NCBI GenBank assembly: GCA_030267965.1
Contig: BRYA01000522.1
Location: 1-23,086 of the forward strand
DNA length: 23,086 bases
Direction of reading: 5' to 3'
Origin: Triparma columacea
Taxonomy: Eukaryota; Sar; Bolidophyceae; Parmales; Triparmaceae
Shown here piece by piece: positions 17,279 through 23,086 of this stretch (position 1 is the stretch's first letter; each line of letters begins with the position of its first letter). The position numbers and the translations under genes were made by a program. The notes beneath the pieces were generated by a model. It ran no database searches, was not told the origin of the DNA, and was given only the letters and a program-made list of their open reading frames with translations.

Positions 17279-18409
17279 ATGGAAACACAATCGGAGGTAC
17301 AATCGTCTCACAATTCATCAGAGACCACAAATGGGGCAGTGCATAGTAGGGACGATTTGACAGAAGGTCAACAGTTGTGCATAAACTGGGCTTGGACACA
17401 AGACTGGGATCGCATCAAGGGGTATGCCAAGGAACATGGTCCTGAGGTTTTGTTAGGATTTCATTTAGAAAGGAATACGGTATGGTCAGTCCTCACCGCC
17501 GCCTCTCGTCACGATAATGTTGAGATTCTCAAGCTTACCCTAGATGCTGGTTTCGACAACAAGGAAGTCATGTATACGGCCGCAGAGATATCAATGATGA
17601 ATAGTGACAATTCAACAATCTTGAGATTGCTCTTAGAACATGGACTTGACCCTAATATGGACCTACAAATTGAAGGGTTGTTGGAACACTTTACCAACCT
17701 GTTGATACATGCTGCTAATGTGGGACACATTGATCAGGCCATAGCACTTCTCGATCATGGAGCAAATGTGAACAAGACAGTGGTTGGCCATGATGGACAG
17801 ATTCTTTCACCACTTACTGTTACTGTCTGTTTTGGAAAACACGACGTATGCAGGCTGTTTCTCACGCGCGGTGCTATTCCAACCACCAACGACGTGGACA
17901 TTGTGTTTAGTCATTGCCTCGGAGCTTGCAAAGGAGAACACCGTAGCCTTAGTAGAGATGTCGCGATAAAGATGTTCACAACATTTCTTCATCTCGGAAA
18001 GCCCGATTCCGACGTAGTTCAAGACCAATCCAATTCATTCCATCCTTCCAAACGAGATCCTACAATCACCAACATCACGAAACATTACCTTCAAGGCCGT
18101 CCCTTCTGCTGCTTTGTTTGCGAGGCTCTAACCGCCAAGGAGCGCGACAAGCTCCATATGTGTCCCTGTCGCACTGTCGCTTACTGCTCTCAGGAGTGTC
18201 AGATGAAACACTGGAAGAAGCACAAGGTGCAATGCGGGGGCCCGCTGAACGAGAAGGGGGAGAGTGAGGCGATGGTCAAGGGGAGGCATAAGACAGGGAA
18301 GGGAGCGGCAGCGGGAGCAACGGTGGTGGAAGTGGCGGGGGGAGCAGTTGCGACGGGGAAGAAGGGCAAGAAAGGAAGGAAGGGCAAGGGCAAGGGCAAG
18401 AAGAAGTGA
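17279..18409 (+). CDS. Ankyrin-repeat MYND zinc-finger protein (copy 2)
   Basis: A single exon of 376 residues, paralog of the gene at 10420-11601. It has the same order: an acidic/Ser-rich start (ETQSEVQSSHNSSETTN), ankyrin-type helices at about residues 78-205, a MYND finger at 277-319 (C277, C280, C294, C296, C302, C306, H314, C318 region with YCSQECQMKHW), and a Gly/Lys-rich tail (KKGKKGRKGKGKGKKK). All presumed zinc ligands are kept in both copies, so neither looks like a decayed pseudogene. Compared with copy 1 it has a replaced segment at residues 60-68 and a shorter, Val/Ala-rich linker after the finger. Function beyond protein-protein contact cannot be told from the sequence. Confidence 0.92.
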   Translation: METQSEVQSSHNSSETTNGAVHSRDDLTEGQQLCINWAWTQDWDRIKGYAKEHGPEVLLGFHLERNTVWSVLTAASRHDNVEILKLTLDAGFDNKEVMYTAAEISMMNSDNSTILRLLLEHGLDPNMDLQIEGLLEHFTNLLIHAANVGHIDQAIALLDHGANVNKTVVGHDGQILSPLTVTVCFGKHDVCRLFLTRGAIPTTNDVDIVFSHCLGACKGEHRSLSRDVAIKMFTTFLHLGKPDSDVVQDQSNSFHPSKRDPTITNITKHYLQGRPFCCFVCEALTAKERDKLHMCPCRTVAYCSQECQMKHWKKHKVQCGGPLNEKGESEAMVKGRHKTGKGAAAGATVVEVAGGAVATGKKGKKGRKGKGKGKKK

Positions 18410-18436
18410 ACGAAATAATACAGTAATGCGGCGGCT

Positions 18437-18480
18437 ATAAGCAATTTTTCGTAATTCTCGATGTACATCAAATTGCTTAT
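18437..18480 (+). promoter_or_regulatory. 3' stem-loop after ankyrin-MYND gene 2
   Basis: The stem ATAAGCAATT / AATTGCTTAT is identical to the element after copy 1, with a 24-nt loop and a following T run (TTTTTT at 18480-18485). It lies 27 bp after the stop. Stem conservation despite loop change is what a structured RNA would show, although the two copies share ancestry. Confidence 0.6.
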
Positions 18481-18584
18481 TTTTTAGCGCTTAGCGTGAG
18501 AATCAACAATTTCATACTTCTCCAACTAATTTATCCCCCCCGAGATCTGAGATTCAGCTGGCAATTAATTTTGCCTTCCTTGTC

Positions 18585-19741
18585 ATGTTTCTTAACATGC
18601 TTCTGACGTTATGTTTCACACTACTTCATATAACGCTTGCCTTCCATATCCCTCATTCTACCTACAGAACACCATCAGTCGTCCGCGCTGCCTTCTTTGA
18701 GGAACAATTGCCCATCATCCCTGTGCCAACTCATCAGGCTGACTACTCAAAATCAACACCTGGAGCAGCAACAAAGACTACTGACGTTTCAAATGACTCT
18801 TCACCCTCTTCAACTTCGTCTCCATCGCCACAGAATCGCGAGAAATCAATCCAAAGGAGAAGATTTGTAACGAAGGGTTTCGCGGCCCTTGCGACGGGGG
18901 GCACTGCCCTCTCCACCACTTCCAAGGCTAACGCGTTCGATCCGATTTCCTTCTTCGCGCCCTACCCGGCACAAGCGGAGGGGGGTTCGTCGCCCATAGC
19001 TTATAGTGATGACAGCATCATGGACAAGAAGGAGCACGGTAAGAGGATGGAGGATAGAGGATAGAGGATGGAGGAGGGGGAAGCGACGAGATTTATGCTC
19101 GCTCATCAGTAGTAAGTTCTCACACCCTCCTCTGCTCCTTCCCGCTCCCCTCCCCCGCTCCTCCCTCTCAGGAACAACCTCCATAGCCCTGGACCCCTCC
19201 AAGCTCCAGTACAACGTGGATCCCGTAATGGCCAACAAGATCTGCAGCTTCAACCGCCACTTCGCCGAGCCCGCTGGTTCCTTCGAGAACAACGAGAACT
19301 ACATGAGGGCCATATCGAGGTGAGAGAGAGGCAGCTGGGCAAGAGCGTTAGAGCCAGCCTTAGTAGAAGTAGAAGTGACCATATTATTACACCCTCCCTC
19401 CCCACTCCCCACTAACGCCCCTTAACCTCCCCCTCCCCCCCCCCCCCTTCCGCAGTCTCAAGGATGGTGAAACTCTAACGTTCTACGATTCCGTCTACAA
19501 CACCCCTCTCTTCACAGCCCCCGTCGGTCGTAGCAAGGACGACTTCCTCCAGGAGTCCTACAAGCACGGTTGGCCCTCCTTCCGCGACGCCGAGGTCAAC
19601 TGGGATAACGTTCGGGTTCTAAAGAGCACGGGGGAAACAGTTAGCGTGGGGGGGACACACTTAGGACACAACTTACCGGATAAGAAGGGGGCTAGGTACT
19701 GCATCAACCTTGTGAGCGTTGCGGGGAGCAAGCAAGCGTAG
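18585..19741 (+). CDS. Thylakoid-lumen MsrB-like (methionine sulfoxide reductase B) protein
   Basis: Three exons: 18585-19038, 19172-19319 and 19456-19741, giving 295 residues. MsrB reduces methionine-R-sulfoxide in proteins. Targeting is visible: a signal peptide (FLNMLLTLCFTLLHITLA), then Phe20 as at heterokont plastid cleavage sites, a Ser/Thr/Pro linker, and a twin-arginine thylakoid signal with RRRF at 91-94, a Gly/Ala hydrophobic core and KANA at 114-117. The mature part shows FAEPAGSF, NTPLF, HGWPSF (238-243), THLGH (268-272) and RYCIN with Cys283, the usual catalytic position. The four zinc-binding cysteines of most MsrB proteins are absent: the first CxxC site reads DSVYNT and the second reads VGG. 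Activity is therefore plausible but not assured. Introns hold a CTAACGCC motif and a C run. The gene ends 50 bp from the stop of the convergent mTERF-like gene. Confidence 0.85.
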
Positions 19742-19791
19742 GTTTGTAGCGAGCTGTTTGTTAATTCTAGATACAAAACAAAACACGATAT

Positions 19792-21337
19792 TTATTCCAC
19801 CCCCCCATTGTAGTACTCCCCATAATACCTCTCAACCTCCTCCTTAAATAACCTTCCCCTATCCTCCTCCCTCTCCCACCCTTTATACCTCTCTTTAAAT
19901 GTCCCCTTCCCTAATAAAACGGCCTTTAAGTTAACTTCCTTCCCCTCCTTCCCCCCCCCCCTTTTCTCAACCCATACCCTAACAGCCTCTTCAACCTCCC
20001 CCCCTAAACTCTCCCTGTTTTTAATCTCCTCCTCCAACATATCCCCCACACTAGCGTCCTTGTTCATTTTCATATATTCGCTCCTCCATCTTCTTTTTCT
20101 CCTCACCCCTACATCCTTCCTTTTAATTATATTTTCCCCGACGTTATTGTACATCCAGTTAACCCTACTAAGTGGACCCCATCCTCTTAAAAGAACATTC
20201 GGTGTACTCTCTACACACGTTCTTATCTTATCGTTACATATATGCATAACCACAGTGCTAACACCAACTGGTGATGACGGTACGTATCCATGTAGGTATG
20301 ATAACTGTAATGCGAGGATCTTTAAACGTATTGTGGAGGGACGACCGTAGTATATTTGGGGACATTTATCAAAGAAACCAACCACATCCTTCGCAACGTC
20401 CCATGGTGCTACTGGGGAATATATAGTTGAAGATAGGACTAGGTGAACACCGGTTATGGCGGAGGTTAAACCTGAGGTAGTAAATGTTAGGAGTTTCGGT
20501 GCCATTAGGACTGTTTTTCGAACTGCTTTCACATCATTGCAGTGTTTTTTCAAGTTGGTGAGTCTCTCCTTAAGTAGGGAGGTGGAGGATGGTAGGAGGA
20601 GTTTAGTTAGGTGTGGTGACTTACGTAGGATTGATTTCACCTCTTTGAGAGTGTAGGGATTGAAGGGGGTGGTGGGGGTGGAGAAGGTTGAGGACATTAA
20701 GGTGTTTAGGGTACAGGCTTGCTGGACCTGGAGGGGTTACGAGGGGGGGGATTGGGTTAGAGGGGGGGGTAGAAGGGATGGGTTAAGTGGGGAGGGAGGA
20801 TAGGGGGAGGCACTGACTTACCTGGAGCTGTATCCTCTCCATGATGTTCATTGAGTTGATTTTTTTAGAAGAGGGGGTTTTCTTGTAAGTTGTTCTCTTG
20901 CTCTTTTGTCTGTGTGGTGTTGGTTTTTTGGCCTGTTGTTTTTTGGCCTGTTGTTTGTTGGATACATTGTTGGATACATTGTTGGATGCATCGTATTCTT
21001 CAATGTCTTGTTGATGAGGTTGGTACAATCTTTCATACAATCTATCTGTGATGATCTGTGTTGTAGGTAGTGGTAGTTTCCTAAGTATCAGCTTTGTAGT
21101 ATCGTCTGTAGTTGTATCGTCAGTAAGTGTATTGTCTATATGTGTATGATGAAGAGTCTCCTCATGAAGAAGGGAAGAAACAGTAGGGGAAAGGATGAGC
21201 TCTTGTTTTGCTGATGATGTTGTGTGTGTGTGCGTTGATGTCATGTCAATTTGATTTATTGGATTTGTAGATGGTATATTGTAAGCGTTTGTTGATATCG
21301 CCGTAAAGAGGACTAAATGGACCAACATTTTGGTCAT
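19792..21337 (-). CDS. mTERF-like organellar protein, probably plastid-targeted
   Basis: Two exons, 21337-20822 and 20727-19792, give 483 residues; a shift of the acceptor by six bases (20721) would also keep frame. The N-terminus MLVHLVLFTAISTNA followed by Tyr resembles a signal peptide with an aromatic plastid-cleavage residue. Residues 30-170 are Thr/His/Asp/Lys-rich and carry short slippage repeats (NNVSNNVSN, KKQQAKKQQAKK, TDDTTTDDTT). The C-terminal two thirds show helical repeats with the mTERF pattern, e.g. LRKSPHLTKLLLPSSTSLLK, VRKTVLMAPKLLTF and VVGFFDKCPQIYYGRPS. mTERF proteins bind organellar nucleic acid and affect transcription or splicing; that job here is a family inference, and the family call itself is by pattern only. 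The end is highly charged. AATAAA overlaps the stop codon (19796-19791). Confidence 0.72.
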
Positions 21338-21426
21338 TGCTTTACTTATTTTGGTCCCATCTGCTGCAGAGTGATCCTCACAAATTGTAACAAATCGGCC
21401 TATCTGCGTGGCTTGCTTCGCGGACG
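21338..21426. promoter_or_regulatory. Short bidirectional promoter, mTERF-like / zinc-ribbon gene
   Basis: Only 89 bp separate two divergent start codons, both for proteins with plastid-type presequences. There is no obvious TATA box. Shared control is possible. Confidence 0.45.
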
Positions 21427-22154
21427 ATGAGGCACTACATCGTCATCGTTATCTTTCTGTCACAATTTCTGTCGCTTACCTCCTTCGCCCCCACGTTCCA
21501 TGTATTTTCCTCACCTGTTTACTCAAGCTCCCCCCGACTCTGGCGAGGCCTCCCAGCCCTCCGACTGCAGGCTGCCTCCTTCTGCACGGAGTGCGGGGCG
21601 AAGCACGCTACGTTGAATGTAAAGTTTTGTGGCCAGTGCGGTACCCCTACGGCCCCCTCTACCACAGGCCAGAAATGTAAGTCCCTCATTCCTGTCGACT
21701 GACTTTTGTTTTTGTCTGGAGGAACATACATACTAACAACGTTTACACGAACGATCCGCCGTAGGGCAAGGGATGGGCTAAGGTCTGCTGTCCTCTCGGA
21801 GTTTTGTTGATGATAATCGGCGGCATTGTCATTGTCACCACCAAAGAGACGCCTGTTGACGACACGGATGATCCAAGTGAGGAAGGAACCGACGGTGGGT
21901 TAGGTGAGGAAGGAACCGGGTACACGATGCTCCAGATCGGTGGAATGGCGACGGGTCTTGGTGCTTGGGGCGCTGTTATGTATTTCATCTGTTTCATCTG
22001 TGGGGATGGGGACGGAACACCATCAAAGAGGCAGGTCCCACATGGTTCGGGTGCTACGAGGGCTACGCTTCCACCAGTTGAGCCCACCGCGCCTTTGATA
22101 TCGGAATACGAGCGAAACGGAGGGGTGCCTGTTGCCTACGCCGGGGTTGTTTAG
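21427..22154 (+). CDS. Plastid-targeted zinc-ribbon protein with two membrane segments (junction unresolved)
   Basis: Part 1 (from 21427) encodes a signal peptide (YIVIVIFLSQFLSLT), the plastid motif SFAP at residues 19-22, and a zinc ribbon with C53xxC56G and FC68xxC71GT. Part 2 (21765-22154) encodes GKGWAKVCCPLGVLLMIIGG and a second hydrophobic helix (MATGLGAWGAVMYFICFIC). An acidic linker with a repeated EEGT motif lies between the helices, and a Pro-rich tail ends in a stop at 22152-22154. The obvious donor AAAT|GTAAGT (21676/21677) is phase 1, but every usable acceptor (e.g. CCGTAG at 21764) starts phase 0, which gives an early stop. A GTCGAC donor at 21693 keeps frame and its intron contains TACTAAC, but the donor is weak. 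A one-base sequencing error or a frameshifted allele would also explain it. Function unknown. Confidence 0.65.
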
Positions 22155-22521
22155 TCCACAAAGCAGAGAGGAAGACAGAGCAGGCGAACTTCCCGGCAGC
22201 GACGCTTGTTGGGACGCGGGAGTTTCTGAAGTAGAATAATGTCATTACTCGCTGAAAAGCATGCCCTTTTTACACAGTCACATTAAGTTATCAATCCTCC
22301 CCTTTACCACCTCGTGCCAGTAGTCCCTCTCCTTCATGAACCCTTCTATCTCCCCTTCCTCCCACCCTTCCTTGCTTGGTCCTTGTTTTTTCTCCTCTTT
22401 TTCCCCTCCTTTCCTCCTCCTTTCTGTATGCTTAAATGCGCAAGGGGCCGTACCGTTCTGTTTCGATAAGATTTTCTTTTGCCTCAGATAAAAATTGAAC
22501 GATTGATTCAACAAAAAAGAG
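22155..22521. other. Intergenic stretch, possible weak minus-strand ORF
   Basis: This lies between the stop of the zinc-ribbon gene and the stop of the LRR gene. A minus-strand frame at 22278-22514 is open but begins at TTG, is Lys/Glu-rich, and has an internal ATG only near its end. I do not call it a gene. It could be 3' UTR of one or both convergent genes. Confidence 0.5.
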
Positions 22522-23086
22522 TTACAGAAATTCCAGAATTACTCTCCACAAAACTTTCGGTATCTTCTCACGTGCCTCACTTGCCCTTAGCGGGGCTTCA
22601 ACTCCGTCAGTTCGCTTCCGCTTCCTCGCCGATCTCCTGGGTGGGTTATCCACGTGATCCCAGGTTCCCTTAAGGCACAGCAGAGCGTTGACGCGTTCAC
22701 GTACGCGTTCACGTACGCGGTGCCACCTAGAATGGAGGAGGTCCTCGACGGTTGACATATTTTGATCAGCAGCGGCAGAGATTAGGGCAGTGCAGCCCAC
22801 GAAGCAGTCTACACCGATGGAGACGGCAGGAGATAGACTGAGTTTCGTCAGGGCGGAGCAATGTCTGAAGGCTTCACGGCCAATCGACGTCACTCCATCT
22901 GGGATGGTGATGGCCGTGAGGGAGGAGCATCCTCCAAATGTGTCGCGGTCAATCGTTGTCACTCCGTCTGGGATGGTAATGGCCATGAGGGAGGAGCATC
23001 CGTTGAAGGCGCCATTGCTAATCGTCGTCACTCCGTCTGGGATTGTGATGGCCGTGAGCGAGGAGCATCCGTAGAAGGCGGCAGCG
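22522..23086 (-). CDS. BspA-type leucine-rich repeat protein (partial, 5' end off window)
   Basis: The frame is open through the right edge, so the start and more repeats lie outside. The visible 188 residues hold about five BspA/LRR_5-type repeats of 23 residues (FxGCSSLTAITIPDGVTxI). The first are almost identical; the last (HCSALTKLSLSPAVSIGVDC, FVGCTALISAAADQ) degenerate. The end has a helical segment with RERVRERV, a basic patch (RRSARKRKR) that could be a nuclear signal, and a terminal IPKVLWRVILEFL. Such LRR proteins form solenoid surfaces for protein binding; the partner is unknown. Confidence 0.88.
   Translation of the reverse strand, partial: AAAFYGCSSLTAITIPDGVTTISNGAFNGCSSLMAITIPDGVTTIDRDTFGGCSSLTAITIPDGVTSIGREAFRHCSALTKLSLSPAVSIGVDCFVGCTALISAAADQNMSTVEDLLHSRWHRVRERVRERVNALLCLKGTWDHVDNPPRRSARKRKRTDGVEAPLRASEAREKIPKVLWRVILEFL
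22690..22722. repeat. 12-bp tandem repeat in the LRR gene
   Basis: ACGCGTTCACGT occurs about 2.5 times and encodes RERVRERV. Short, in frame, and likely slippage-derived. Confidence 0.75.

Larger units (their letters stand above)
17105..18530 (+). repeat. Right arm of inverted segmental duplication
   Basis: Homologous in inverse orientation to 10299-11770, with a spacer of about 5.3 kb between the arms. It covers about 170 bp of upstream flank, the whole gene, and about 120 bp downstream to TTCTCCAACTAA. Both genes read outward, away from each other. Confidence 0.9.

Noticed and set aside
10299..18530. Terminal inverted repeats of a large DNA transposon
   Set aside because: The arms contain a complete host-type gene, there is no transposase between them, and no target-site duplication was seen at the outer ends.
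22278..22514. 78-codon minus-strand ORF
   Set aside because: It opens with TTG, is Lys/Glu-rich and has no recognisable domain; it could at most be an unplaced exon.

Overview
The window looks like nuclear DNA of a photosynthetic stramenopile (heterokont alga). Three predicted proteins start with a signal peptide followed by a Phe/Tyr just after the cleavage site (the AF, AY and SFAP motifs of heterokont plastid targeting), and most genes carry short spliceosomal introns. The mix of START-like giant proteins, ankyrin-MYND paralogs, BspA-type LRRs and poly-C introns suggests a bolidophyte (Triparma-like) or a diatom relative; that placement is an inference from style, not from a marker gene. 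Exon structures were worked out by hand from GT-AG sites, reading phase and family conservation.

Layout from left to right. 1-1225 is pyrimidine-strand satellite and gene-free. 1226-7171 (-) is one uninterrupted 1981-residue ORF: two START-like lipid-binding domains, a third partial one, then two tandem copies of a membrane module that resembles XK-related (XKR) scramblase proteins. 8029-10110 (-) is a 3-exon ZIP metal transporter with a signal peptide and a His/Glu repeat tract. 10299-11770 and 17105-18530 are the two arms of an inverted segmental duplication. Each arm carries an intronless ankyrin-MYND gene together with its TATA-containing promoter and a 3' stem-loop. Between the arms sit a PRCC-family gene (11983-13468, -), a 6-exon sterol-4-alpha-carboxylate 3-dehydrogenase (13611-15573, +) and a 4-exon glycerophosphocholine acyltransferase GPC1 (15695-17061, -).

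To the right of the arms are a plastid-lumen MsrB-like protein with a twin-arginine signal (18585-19741, +), a plastid-targeted mTERF-like protein (19792-21337, -), a plastid-targeted zinc-ribbon/membrane protein whose exon junction does not join cleanly (21427-22154, +), and the 3' part of a BspA-type LRR gene running off the right edge (22522-23086, -).

Genes are packed closely: divergent starts lie 89-217 bp apart and convergent stops 50-121 bp apart. Most introns share a CTAAC branch-point-like motif, and many also carry a homopolymeric C run. The most notable object is the START plus duplicated XKR-like fusion, which would join lipid transfer and membrane-lipid handling in one chain. The inverted ankyrin-MYND duplication with conserved flanking elements comes second. 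No tRNA, rRNA, CRISPR array or recognisable transposase was seen.
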